A DNA stretch of 9,841 nt from Accumulibacter sp. (GCA_031274075.1 JAISQQ010000036.1:1-9841), one strand, 5' to 3'. Positions 1-6,126 are shown, counted from the first letter of the stretch. The notes: a model not told the origin generated them from the sequence alone. A program made the numbers and translations.

Positions 1-68
1 CAGTGAATGTTCGCGCTCGGCGGATCGCTGAAGATGCTGCGCAGCAGATGCAGGTGTTTGTGACTCAT
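1..68 (-). CDS. HicA-like toxin, partial (N-terminus only)
   Basis: Only the first 22 complete codons lie in the window; the gene continues beyond the left edge. The visible residues begin MSHKHLHLLRSIFSDPP and continue with SANIH. This resembles, from memory, the N-terminus of small HicA/YcfA-type mRNA-interferase toxins (an [ST]xKH..LL..IF.DP..xxIxW pattern). HicA is a small double-stranded-RNA-binding-fold RNase normally paired with a HicB antitoxin, which would lie outside the window. I chose the ATG at 68 because GAGG sits 5 nt upstream of it. An in-frame ATG at 101 would add 11 residues (MDAVVQIREAG) but has no Shine-Dalgarno site. The catalytic histidine and the rest of the fold cannot be checked, so this is a family-level guess from a short stretch. 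Confidence 0.5.
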   Translation of the reverse strand, partial: MSHKHLHLLRSIFSDPPSANIH

Positions 69-351
69 GCCGGCCTCGCGGATTTGCACTACGGCATCCA
101 TGATAGCTCAGAGGACGGAGGAGAGCGTTTCTTGCGGGCGCTTCGCGCCGGAGGTTCACAACCGGCGGATGGCATCCGCCCTGCGACCCCCGCCCGTTTC
201 AAGCATCAGGGCCTTCATGCGATGGCCCTGGATGAGCGCTCGACGTTCTGGCTTCCGCGGCTTCGCTGTGCGAAAATGCTCCGTTGGTTTTCCATTGAAT
301 TGGCGTGGCGCTTCCAGCGGCGTTCCGTTCCGGGCGCGTGTTGATTTCCGA
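69..351. other. Gene-free stretch with small hairpins
   Basis: No convincing coding region is visible on either strand. The stretch contains simple hairpins: 137-141 with 145-149 (GGCGC-TTC-GCGCC) and 164-170 with 174-180 (GGCGGAT-GGC-ATCCGCC). It is probably the upstream region of the truncated HicA-like gene, but I find no clear promoter. A 20-codon ATG reading frame at 218-156 on the minus strand has no ribosome binding site and was not called. Confidence 0.5.
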
Positions 352-530
352 AGAAGCTGTTTTAGAAATCAGAAAGACGTCTGAGAAGCAGATGGATCAT
401 CCAGGGTAGGGCGCGATCTCCGAGCGCGCCGGGGGGCGGCGGTTTCGGAGAAACCGCCCTTCACCCAGGCTTGAATTGAGGTTTTTGGGATCAAAGCATT
501 TTTCGTACCAATTTTTTTAAAACAGCTTCT
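352..530. mobile_element. 179-bp MITE-like element with 13-bp terminal inverted repeats
   Basis: AGAAGCTGTTTTA at 352-364 is matched exactly by its reverse complement at 518-530. Inside are two hairpins: 410-415 with 425-430 (GGCGCG/CGCGCC) and a perfect 9-bp stem at 438-446 with 450-458 (GGCGGTTTC-GGA-GAAACCGCC). There is no open reading frame of note and no clear target-site duplication. Short length, terminal inverted repeats and internal palindromes fit a non-autonomous element or extragenic palindromic repeat. The right end directly abuts the ~92-bp dispersed repeat at 531. Confidence 0.45.
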
Positions 531-622
531 AACTGGGTCCCGGCTTGCGCCGGGACGACGCCTCTGTGCTTATATCGACGCTTGTGCCGGAAGCGGCTCA
601 CGGTTTTGAAGGCGCCTTTGAG
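531..622 (+). repeat. ~92-bp dispersed repeat, left copy
   Basis: This segment matches, in inverted orientation, 6242-6334; I count about 80 of 92 positions identical with one 1-bp indel. The first part forms a REP-like hairpin, GTCCCGGC-TTGC-GCCGGGAC (537-556). The inner part, 552-622, is the best conserved, about 66 of 72. A partial third copy of the first ~40 bases is at 5992-6034. The two long copies bracket the four-gene transport operon. No coding function is apparent. Confidence 0.7.
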
Positions 623-638
623 GCGCTGACAAATCAAG

Positions 639-655
639 CCCCCGGCTACCGGGGA
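639..655 (-). terminator. Terminator-like hairpin downstream of the ABC ATPase gene
   Basis: On the minus strand, CCCCGG-TAG-CCGGGG (654-640) is followed by GGCTTGATTTGT. It lies about 30 nt past the ATPase stop codon (685), where an operon terminator would be expected. The downstream T-tract is weak (TTGATTTG), so it may need Rho or act mainly as a 3' stabilising structure. An 18-bp part (629-646) recurs exactly in inverted orientation at 5562-5579. Confidence 0.45.
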
Positions 656-684
656 GACGACAAAAATGGCGGCCCGCGCAAGGC

Positions 685-1302
685 TCAATCCCGCCCGATG
701 ACCAGGGGTGTTTCCATAACGGAAACGATGCGGCAGGGTTTTTGCGCGAAGCATGGAAGCGAAAACGGGGCAATGGTGTGACTGGCCAGCAATACGCCCG
801 CGCCGGCGGCAGCGCGGGCGGCCATTTCTTCGGCCACGGTGGTCTGCCAGGCGTCGTCCAGAAAGGCGAACGGCTCATCCAGGATGAGCAGGGTCCGCCC
901 GGAGGCAAAGGTGCGCGCCAGGGATAGGCGGCGGCGCATGCCGCCGCTCATGGCGGGCGGATACTGCCCGCCTTCGAGACCAAAACGCTCCAGCCAGGCG
1001 GCGGCGCGACGCGCGGCTTCGAGCCGCGGCATGCGGGCGGGCAGGATGTAGCCGATGTTGGCTTCGGCGGTCAGCCACGGGAGCAGCGCGTCGTCCTGAA
1101 ACATGAGCGCGGGCGGGGATCTGCGGCGTATCCTGCCTTGGTCCGGCAAAACGAGGCCGGCGGCCATTTCGAGAAGCGTACTCTTGCCGACGCCCGAAGG
1201 CCCGCTCAGGCACACTATTTCCCCCGCTTTCAGCGCCAGGCTGGCCGAATCCACAACCATCCGTCCGGCATAGTTTTTGGTTACCCCGGCGAGTTCAAGC
1301 AT
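685..1302 (-). CDS. ABC transporter ATP-binding protein, NitT/TauT (SsuB/TauB-like) class
   Basis: This 205-residue cytoplasmic ATPase powers the importer formed with the upstream permease and binding protein. All nucleotide-binding motifs are present: Walker A GPSGVGKST (34-42), Q-loop MFQDDALLPW (67-76), signature MSGGMRRRLSLAR (118-130), Walker B LLILDEP (138-144), D-loop FLDD (147-150) and switch histidine in ASH (H175). The Q-loop and 'DEPFAFLD' style fit the nitrate/sulfonate/taurine class. The ATG at 1302 overlaps the permease stop (1295-1297) by 8 nt, so translation is probably coupled. The protein is short for the family (usually about 240-270 residues): after H175 only 30 residues remain, without the usual 'DI.EA' helix. 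The three frames around the C-terminus show no obvious frameshift, so the short tail looks genuine. Last gene of the operon; substrate unknown. Confidence 0.93.
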   Translation of the reverse strand: MLELAGVTKNYAGRMVVDSASLALKAGEIVCLSGPSGVGKSTLLEMAAGLVLPDQGRIRRRSPPALMFQDDALLPWLTAEANIGYILPARMPRLEAARRAAAWLERFGLEGGQYPPAMSGGMRRRLSLARTFASGRTLLILDEPFAFLDDAWQTTVAEEMAARAAAGAGVLLASHTIAPFSLPCFAQKPCRIVSVMETPLVIGRD

Positions 1303-2056
1303 GGTTTGCGCTTCCCTTTGACTCCAACTGCGCGGCCTTGTGGCGTAAAGGAGTAATTACCGCGCATTCGAGCGCCACCCCGAGCAGAATGAGCGTTAAA
1401 GCCCAGGCGTTGAGTTCCTCCATGTTCAGCTTGCGGTAACTCCAGAAAATACGCGCGCCGATGCCATGGTGGCTACCCAGGAATTCGGCGACCGCCGCGG
1501 CTTTCCATCCCGCGGCCAGGATTCCGGAAAAACCCGCCAGCCAGTACGGCAGCACGCCGGGGAGTACAAAATGACGCAAGACTCTGATCTTGGGCACGTC
1601 ATACAGCCGGCTCATCGCGGCGATGCGCCGGTCAAGCCCCATCACCCCCTGCGCCGCGGTGCTGAAGACAAACGGAAAGGTCGCGGCAAAGACCGTGGCT
1701 ACGGGCACCACGGAACCGGTGCCCGCCCAGACCATGACCAGCGTTATCCAGACCACCGGCGGGCAGGCCTGGAGCGCCGCCACCAGCGGGGCCACCAGGC
1801 GCAGCGAACCGGCGTACAGACCCGCGGCGATGCCCAGGGTCACACCGGCGATATTGGCGAGCAGGATGCCGCAGGCTCCGCGCAGCAGCGTGATCGCCAG
1901 TTCCCGGAACAGTTCCCCGCTGCGCGCGAGTTTCCATAATGCCGCCAGGATGGCGTCCGGGGCCGGCGCGAGTTCGGCGCCCAGCAGATAGCGGGCCAAG
2001 GCGAATATTCCGGCCAGGATGAGTGCCGAAACGATATAGGGAGCGAAGGTTTTCAC
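1295..2056 (-). CDS. ABC transporter permease, NitT/TauT (SsuC/TauC-like) class
   Basis: This 253-residue inner-membrane protein forms the translocation channel of the ABC importer. Hydrophobic segments lie near residues 7-25, 60-82, 87-110, 113-135 and 225-242, plus one around the conserved C-terminal half, in the usual binding-protein-dependent permease layout. The coupling (EAA-type) loop is about 141-172: LDRRIAAMSRLYDVPKIRVL followed by RHFVLPGVLPYW, including the typical 'PGVLPY' exit. The start is GTG at 2056, giving the N-terminus (fM)KTFAPYIVSALIL. It overlaps the TGA of the binding-protein gene as GTGA, a classic coupled junction, and no other start fits as well. The 3' end overlaps the ATPase gene by 8 nt. 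Length matches the family (about 250-270). Substrate not deducible. Confidence 0.92.
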   Translation of the reverse strand: MKTFAPYIVSALILAGIFALARYLLGAELAPAPDAILAALWKLARSGELFRELAITLLRGACGILLANIAGVTLGIAAGLYAGSLRLVAPLVAALQACPPVVWITLVMVWAGTGSVVPVATVFAATFPFVFSTAAQGVMGLDRRIAAMSRLYDVPKIRVLRHFVLPGVLPYWLAGFSGILAAGWKAAAVAEFLGSHHGIGARIFWSYRKLNMEELNAWALTLILLGVALECAVITPLRHKAAQLESKGSANHA

Positions 2057-3075
2057 CTGGGTTGCGGCAGGAAAAAATGCTCCGAAGGGGGCCGGTCCGG
2101 CGCTTCGGGAGCATACGATTCCGGCAGGACGATGCGCAGGAAGGAAAGGATCTCGTTGCGGGCGGACGCGGCGGGAAGCACATGAATCAGGTCGCGGCTC
2201 AAGGAATTCATCAGGACATCCTGCCCGATGGCTTCACGCACACGCTCAGGCAAGACGCCGGCGGCGGCTTCCGGGTTGGCGGCAAGCCGCGCCGCGGCGG
2301 CCTGCATGGCTGAAACAAGCTCGCGCACCAGTTCGGGATTCTCCTCGGCAAAGCCCGTGCGCACGGCTATCCCCGCCAGCGGCAGCGTCCCCGGGCCGCC
2401 GAAACGCCGGGCAAACTCCTCTTCGAGACTCGCCGCGACGCGCAGTCCCGGCGCTTTGGCCAGCAAGGCCGATACCAGCGGTTCCGGCAAAAGCGCAAAA
2501 CGGCGGCTTCCCCGGAGCATTTCCAGCATCAACTGCTGCGGCGGCATGGCCGCCACGGCAAACGCCGGGCCGCCCCTTCTGCCCATATCTTCCAGGATGG
2601 CGATCGCCGGGCTGTCTTGCGGCGCCACGGCCAGCGGCTCTCCCCGGTCGCGCAGAGCCTGGGCAAGGCTGTCCAGGTCCAGGGATAGGGATTGGGCCGC
2701 GGCATCCCCGGCGGCGGCGACGAAGTAGAATTTTTTCCATCCGGTGACGGCAAGCAGCGTTACCGGCGCTCCCCGGCGCGCCGCCTGGGCAAACCCCTCC
2801 AGATGCCCGACCCACAGATCGCCCTTGCCCGCCAGCATGACTCCCCGGAGATCGTCGAGGGTTTTCCAGTATTCCACCTCAAGAGCATATTCCGCCGACC
2901 AGCCGGAACGAATCGCCGACCAGAGCGGAATTTGCGGCGTCGTTGCCGTGAGGGCCGTATAGAGGACCAGTTTTTTGGCGGGTGACGGCGCGGGCGACGG
3001 TTCTTCCACAGCCTGGACCGGGACGCTTCCGGCGCAGAGCAGAACAAGGCAGAAAACCGGAAGAAAGAGTTTCAT
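2053..3075 (-). CDS. Periplasmic substrate-binding protein of NitT/TauT-type ABC importer (NMT1/THI5-like fold)
   Basis: This 340-residue exported protein should deliver substrate from the periplasm to the permease encoded next. It starts MKLFLPVFCLVLLCAGSVPV, a Sec signal peptide with probable cleavage after VQA (residue 22). A Pro/Ala-rich linker (EEPSPAPSPAKK) follows. Then come the strand KLVLYTAL, a 'VEYWKTLDDLRGVMLAGKGD' segment like the 'fW..pdqLra...sGe.D' part of NMT1/THI5-like binding proteins, and GAPVTLLAVTGWKKFYFV. Similarity to any named protein is weak. The cysteine at 14 (VLLC) is not a good lipobox because -1 is Leu. The ATG at 3075 was chosen because the signal peptide begins there. 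In-frame ATGs at 3126, 3111 and 3096 lie in a tandem repeat and no candidate has a clear Shine-Dalgarno site. The stop overlaps the permease GTG. Confidence 0.85.
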   Translation of the reverse strand: MKLFLPVFCLVLLCAGSVPVQAVEEPSPAPSPAKKLVLYTALTATTPQIPLWSAIRSGWSAEYALEVEYWKTLDDLRGVMLAGKGDLWVGHLEGFAQAARRGAPVTLLAVTGWKKFYFVAAAGDAAAQSLSLDLDSLAQALRDRGEPLAVAPQDSPAIAILEDMGRRGGPAFAVAAMPPQQLMLEMLRGSRRFALLPEPLVSALLAKAPGLRVAASLEEEFARRFGGPGTLPLAGIAVRTGFAEENPELVRELVSAMQAAAARLAANPEAAAGVLPERVREAIGQDVLMNSLSRDLIHVLPAASARNEILSFLRIVLPESYAPEAPDRPPSEHFFLPQPR

Positions 3076-3100
3076 GGCGGTGGACCGCCTGGGCATGAGC

Positions 3101-3145
3101 CGATGTGGCATGGCACGATGTTGCATGGAACGAGTTGCATGGAAA
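3101..3145. repeat. Three imperfect 15-bp tandem repeats upstream of the binding-protein gene
   Basis: The plus strand reads CGATGTGGCATGGCA (3101-3115), CGATGTTGCATGGAA (3116-3130), CGAGTTGCATGGAAA (3131-3145). The unit is about CGATGTTGCATGGAA with a TGCATGGAA core. The repeats lie between the receptor stop (3181) and the binding-protein start (3075), on the operon's transcript. They could be an operator, an RNA feature, or simple slippage. They also create several in-frame ATGs ahead of the annotated start. Confidence 0.6.
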
Positions 3146-3180
3146 ACCCCTCGAAAAAACAGCGCGCCGCTTGAAATCGG

Positions 3181-5283
3181 CTAGAACCGGAGACGGTAGG
3201 TCAGCGTTGCGGAAAAGCCGGGTTCCCACAGCGTGTAACCGCGCTGATGCGCAAGGTAGTTGCGGTAACGGGCATCCAGGATGTTATCCAGCGACAGCGC
3301 CAGCTCGTGCTTCAGCCCCGCCGCCTGGCGGCGGTAGCCCAGGGCGGCGTTCAGGGTGGCGACGCCGTGGGCGCCGTCCACATTGTCCGGGGTACGGTGC
3401 TGGGCGGCCATCAGGTAAGTGTCCGCCCTGGCCCAGAAACCGCTGGCATGGGTGAAATCCACGCCGAGCCGGCCGGAAACCGGAGCGACGCCGGGCAGGG
3501 CCTGGTGATTTTCCCTATCCCGGCCATAGAGCGCCGTCACATTGCCGAACAGCCCCCAGTTGTCCAGGAACTGCCAGCGGCCTTCCAGTTCCGCCCCGTA
3601 GATGCGGGCGTCATCGACGTTGTCCAGTTCCACCCGGTCCGCGCTGACGCGCTTTTCCGCGATATAGTCGCTCACCGAGTTGCCGAAGAGCCTCAAATCC
3701 GCGCGCCAAGGCTTTTTGTCATAATGCAGCCCGTATTCCACATAGAAGCTTTGTTCCGGGTCCAGTTCAGGATTGCCGTAGAGCGATCCCAGGGAACCGC
3801 CGAGGTTGATGTATTTATAGCGTTCCATGATGTCCGCCGCCCGATAGCTCGAAGCCAGCAGCAGGGATTGCGACCAGCGCTGATCCATTTTCCAGGTAAG
3901 GCCGGCATGCAGGTGCCAGCCGAGGTCGCTTTCGTCCGTGCGCCCGTACAACAATGTCTTGCTGGTGTTGTTCGGGCCGGGAGCGGGCATGACGTTGTAC
4001 ATCGGGTCGGCCTTGGTGCGCAGGTAGTCGAGCCGGCCGCCGAGGTTCAGGGTAAGAGCCTCGTCCAGCTTCCAGTTGTCTTCCGCGAAAACCCCCACGG
4101 AAACCTGGCGGGCGTCCGGAGTCGGCGAATCGTGGAACTGGATCGGGCCGCCCGCGGGAGCCGGCCGGTACATGGAACGGTAGCGGACGGATTCCACCTC
4201 CCAGGTCCAGAAATCGAGGCCGGCAACCAGCACGTGCGCCTCGGTTTCAAAAGTGCCCTGGAGCTTCCCGCCCCAGGTCTGATGATCGGCCGTGGGCCTC
4301 AATTCGAGCGGATAAGCCGCGGTCGACGGCCCTGGGGGAATACGATCGACCCGCACGTAGCGCTTGTTTTCCGTGTAATAGAAATTGGCTTCAAGGGTTT
4401 TCAGATATTTCGCGTTCAGGTCCAGGACCGCGTCGAGGCCGAGGAAGCTGAACGCGGCGCCGGAATAGCTCACCCTGGCCAGCTCCGGCATCGAGGATAC
4501 CCCGCCGGGTATGCCGATATCCTTGCCCAGGGAGCGCAGCGCTTCAAACTGGAGCGTCAGGGCTGGCGAGGGTTTCAAGCCGACCATGACCCGCCCCTGC
4601 TTGTCTGTGAAGCCGCTGTTGTCCAGGCGGGAATCGTGTCCGCCGTAGGTATTGCCGTAATCGCGGTAAGCGCCGGAAGCAAAGACCCAGGCCTTCTCGC
4701 CGGACGCGCTGGCGCTGCCGTAGAAGCTTCCGCCTCCGGGATTGCTTCCGCCGGAAGCGGAAAAGTCGCCGTGCGACTCGGGCTGCCCGGTAAAGGAGGG
4801 CTTGCGCGTGATGATGTTCACCACGCCGCCGATGGAACCGGAACCGTACAGGGCGCTGACCGGCCCCTTCAGCACCTCGACGCGCTCCACGTCGGCTGGA
4901 TTGATGAAGCCCAGGCGGGCGTTCATGTCGGTGGCCGTGTTGATACGCTTGCCGTCCAGCAGGATGACCACCGAAGGGCCGGAAAGCCCGCGGATGGAGA
5001 TATCCTGCGCCCAGGGAGAATCTCCCGTGCGGGCGATTCCGGGAAGGCGCTCCAGGGCGTCCACGATACTGCCTTTCCTGGCCGCCGCCATGATGTCATC
5101 ATCCGTGGCCACCCCCACGCCGCCCGGCGTGTCCGATTGCGAAGCCGCGTACCCGCGGGCCGTCACCGTCACCGGGTCCAGCGTGATTTCCTGGCCGCCG
5201 GTTTCCGCGGCGTAGGCGGTGTAGGCGGCCGGACAGCACAGCGTCATGCCAAGCAGAAAAGCCTTCGCGCCTGTTTTTTCCAT
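3181..5283 (-). CDS. TonB-dependent outer-membrane receptor (BtuB/CirA-like)
   Basis: This 700-residue outer-membrane beta-barrel with N-terminal plug binds a ligand and imports it using TonB-ExbBD energy. The signal peptide MEKTGAKAFLLGMTLCCPAA continues to AYA, with cleavage after residue 25. A TonB box, DPVTVTA, lies at 36-42. Plug motifs are SIVDALERLPGI (72-83), DISIRGLSGP (94-103), VVILLDGKRIN (105-115) and VERVEVLKGPVSALYGSGSI (132-151) followed by GGVVNIITR. The barrel follows and ends ATLTYRLRF, with the terminal Phe of the outer-membrane assembly signal. Length is normal for the family (about 600-750). The ATG at 5283 has AGGAGG 4 nt upstream and begins exactly at the signal peptide. 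A longer frame from 5412 has no such support. It is first in the operon, 105 nt ahead of the binding-protein start. Ligand (siderophore, corrinoid, sulfonate, other) cannot be assigned from sequence alone. Confidence 0.94.
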   Translation of the reverse strand: MEKTGAKAFLLGMTLCCPAAYTAYAAETGGQEITLDPVTVTARGYAASQSDTPGGVGVATDDDIMAAARKGSIVDALERLPGIARTGDSPWAQDISIRGLSGPSVVILLDGKRINTATDMNARLGFINPADVERVEVLKGPVSALYGSGSIGGVVNIITRKPSFTGQPESHGDFSASGGSNPGGGSFYGSASASGEKAWVFASGAYRDYGNTYGGHDSRLDNSGFTDKQGRVMVGLKPSPALTLQFEALRSLGKDIGIPGGVSSMPELARVSYSGAAFSFLGLDAVLDLNAKYLKTLEANFYYTENKRYVRVDRIPPGPSTAAYPLELRPTADHQTWGGKLQGTFETEAHVLVAGLDFWTWEVESVRYRSMYRPAPAGGPIQFHDSPTPDARQVSVGVFAEDNWKLDEALTLNLGGRLDYLRTKADPMYNVMPAPGPNNTSKTLLYGRTDESDLGWHLHAGLTWKMDQRWSQSLLLASSYRAADIMERYKYINLGGSLGSLYGNPELDPEQSFYVEYGLHYDKKPWRADLRLFGNSVSDYIAEKRVSADRVELDNVDDARIYGAELEGRWQFLDNWGLFGNVTALYGRDRENHQALPGVAPVSGRLGVDFTHASGFWARADTYLMAAQHRTPDNVDGAHGVATLNAALGYRRQAAGLKHELALSLDNILDARYRNYLAHQRGYTLWEPGFSATLTYRLRF

Positions 5284-5287
5284 TACC

Positions 5288-5293
5288 CCTCCT
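5288..5293 (-). promoter_or_regulatory. Ribosome binding site of the TonB receptor gene
   Basis: AGGAGG on the minus strand, 4 nt before the ATG at 5283. It decides the start against the longer in-frame ATG at 5412, because the signal peptide begins exactly here. Confidence 0.8.
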
Positions 5294-5326
5294 GTGTTTT
5301 CAAAATATCGGAAGCGCTGGGCGGGC

Positions 5327-5342
5327 ATGCCGCGCGCGGCAT
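5327..5342. promoter_or_regulatory. 16-bp perfect palindrome in the receptor leader
   Basis: ATGCCGCG|CGCGGCAT is a perfect dyad centred about 50 nt upstream of the receptor ATG. It could be a repressor operator or, in RNA, a strong hairpin near the translation start. No regulator gene is in the window and the motif is not one I recognise. Confidence 0.35.
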
Positions 5343-5550
5343 CCAGAAACAGATCCCCTCCAGGCCGGAAAAAATCCCATCTGCTGGCTTCCAGTTCCCC
5401 AAAGCCGGCCACATCGGGACGAAAGCCCGGTCTGCCGCCACGTTCCGCTGGAAATCATCGATACGATACGGTATTTTTCGCGCCTTGAGAAATGAACGCC
5501 TCAACCGCGGGCGGCGGGGATCAAAGCCACGAAAAACCTTGAGTCAAATA

Positions 5551-5579
5551 CCCCCGGCAAAGCCGGGGGCTTGATTTGT
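5551..5579 (+). terminator. Strong GC hairpin at the right edge of the operon region
   Basis: CCCCCGGC-AAA-GCCGGGGG (5551-5558 with 5562-5569) is followed on the plus strand by CTTGATTTGTT. The last 18 bp (5562-5579) are identical, in inverted orientation, to 629-646, where the same hairpin type follows the ATPase gene. It looks like a terminator or dispersed palindrome. Here it may insulate the operon promoter from the repeat mosaic. Confidence 0.4.
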
Positions 5580-5585
5580 TGGTGT

Positions 5586-5590
5586 CTCAG
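5586..5590. repeat. Target-site duplication CTCAG, left
   Basis: CTCAG directly precedes the left terminal inverted repeat of the 329-bp element and is repeated in direct orientation at 5920-5924, directly after the right one. Confidence 0.6.
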
Positions 5591-5919
5591 AACCTGTTCA
5601 CGATCTTCTCATGAACACAAAGTTGACCTGTGTGCGTGAAAACAGCGACGGTTCCGTAGGGCGGGAAAGCGCAGCGCCTCCCGCCGGTCCTTTTTTACGG
5701 CGCAACGCGCCGCACGATTCAAAGGCCGCAGAATAATAGACGCGGCGGCTGCGCCGCCGGAGAGCCCGACCGGCGGGAGGCGCTACGCTTTCCCGCCCTA
5801 CGGGTGCGCCAATGCCAAGGCGGGCCGGAGACCCGCGCCCCAGGAAAATCACCACGATGCCAACGACGCCACAGAGTCAATGGCCCTGCCGCGTTCCCAG
5901 AGAAGATCGTGAACAGGTT
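5591..5919. mobile_element. 329-bp MITE-like element with perfect 20-bp terminal inverted repeats
   Basis: The 20 bp AACCTGTTCACGATCTTCTC (5591-5610) recurs exactly as its reverse complement at 5900-5919. The element is flanked by the direct repeat CTCAG (5586-5590 and 5920-5924), as expected for a 5-bp target duplication. It holds no open reading frame resembling a transposase, so it is non-autonomous and would need a transposase in trans. A second inverted repeat is nested inside (5654-5688 with 5769-5803). A third, slightly diverged copy of the terminus is at 6222-6241 (17 of 20 identical). Confidence 0.65.
5654..5803. repeat. Nested 35-bp inverted repeat (150-bp palindromic unit)
   Basis: Arms 5654-5688 and 5769-5803 match at 34 of 35 positions as reverse complements. 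The 80-bp spacer contains another hairpin, GGCGGC-TGC-GCCGCC (5744-5758). The arms begin CCGTAGGGCGGGAAAGCG. It looks like a separate palindromic element lying within the 329-bp MITE-like element. Confidence 0.65.
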
Positions 5920-5924
5920 CTCAG
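5920..5924. repeat. Target-site duplication CTCAG, right
   Basis: Direct copy of 5586-5590, directly after the right terminal inverted repeat at 5900-5919. Confidence 0.6.
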
Positions 5925-5939
5925 TGCCAACCGCGACTC

Positions 5940-5979
5940 TTTCTACCCCGTCATTCTGGCGCAAGCCGGAATCTAGGAA
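5940..5979 (+). repeat. REP-like palindromic repeat, copy 1
   Basis: About 40 bp around TACCCCGTCATTCTGGCGCA and then AGCCGGAAT. It matches 6347-6386 in inverted orientation with only a few mismatches. The core is an imperfect ATTCCGGC...GCCGGAAT stem of the kind found as REP-type extragenic palindromes in proteobacteria. Confidence 0.6.
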
Positions 5980-5991
5980 TTTGAGCTACGC

Positions 5992-6034
5992 ACTGGGTCC
6001 CGGCTTTCGCCGGGACGACGTGCTTATGCTTATA
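5992..6034 (+). repeat. Partial third copy of the dispersed repeat (REP-like hairpin)
   Basis: ACTGGGTCCCGGCTTTCGCC and the following GGGACGACG match 532-560, in the same orientation. The stem is GTCCCGGC-TTTC-GCCGGGAC (5997-6016). After about 30 bp the match weakens (TGCTTATGCTTATAC against CCTCTGTGCTTATAT) and then ends. Confidence 0.6.
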
Positions 6035-6126
6035 CTACAAGGTTCATGTGTCGATACTCCAGCCAAAAATGCGCAAAACATGGATACACGCGGCAAGTTT
6101 CGACGGCTTTATTCCAGCGTCAGACC

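Larger units (their letters stand above)
5284..5550 (-). other. Leader/promoter region of the TonB-ABC operon, no confident promoter
   Basis: About 270 bp upstream of the receptor gene holds no convincing gene. TTGACT (5547-5542, minus) is a good -35-like hexamer, but the hexamer 17 nt further on is TTGATC, a poor -10. A 73-codon TTG-started frame (5504-5283) ends with TAA overlapping the receptor ATG (TAATG), but it has no Shine-Dalgarno site. I find no Fur box and no cobalamin, TPP or Moco riboswitch signature. Confidence 0.3.

Noticed and set aside
491..908. Small frames on both strands around 491-908
   Set aside because: They cover dispersed repeats or the ATPase gene in other frames. 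I also tested them as a frameshifted continuation of the short ATPase C-terminus and saw no family-like sequence.
3010..3075. Lipoprotein signal in the binding protein
   Set aside because: The cysteine at residue 14 is preceded by Leu-Leu rather than a small residue, so a normal Sec signal peptide cleaved after VQA is more likely.
5284..5412. Longer N-terminus for the TonB receptor (ATG at 5412)
   Set aside because: It would place the signal peptide 43 residues inside the protein. The ATG at 5283 has AGGAGG and starts the signal peptide.
5284..5550. Riboswitch or Fur box upstream of the TonB operon
   Set aside because: I looked for cobalamin, TPP and Moco signatures and a GATAATGATAATCATTATC-like Fur site; none is present at a convincing level.
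3247..5574. 775-codon plus-strand open frame opposite the TonB receptor
   Set aside because: It is the antisense shadow of a clear receptor gene. High GC leaves the complementary frame open; its translation has no recognisable domain and no ribosome binding site.
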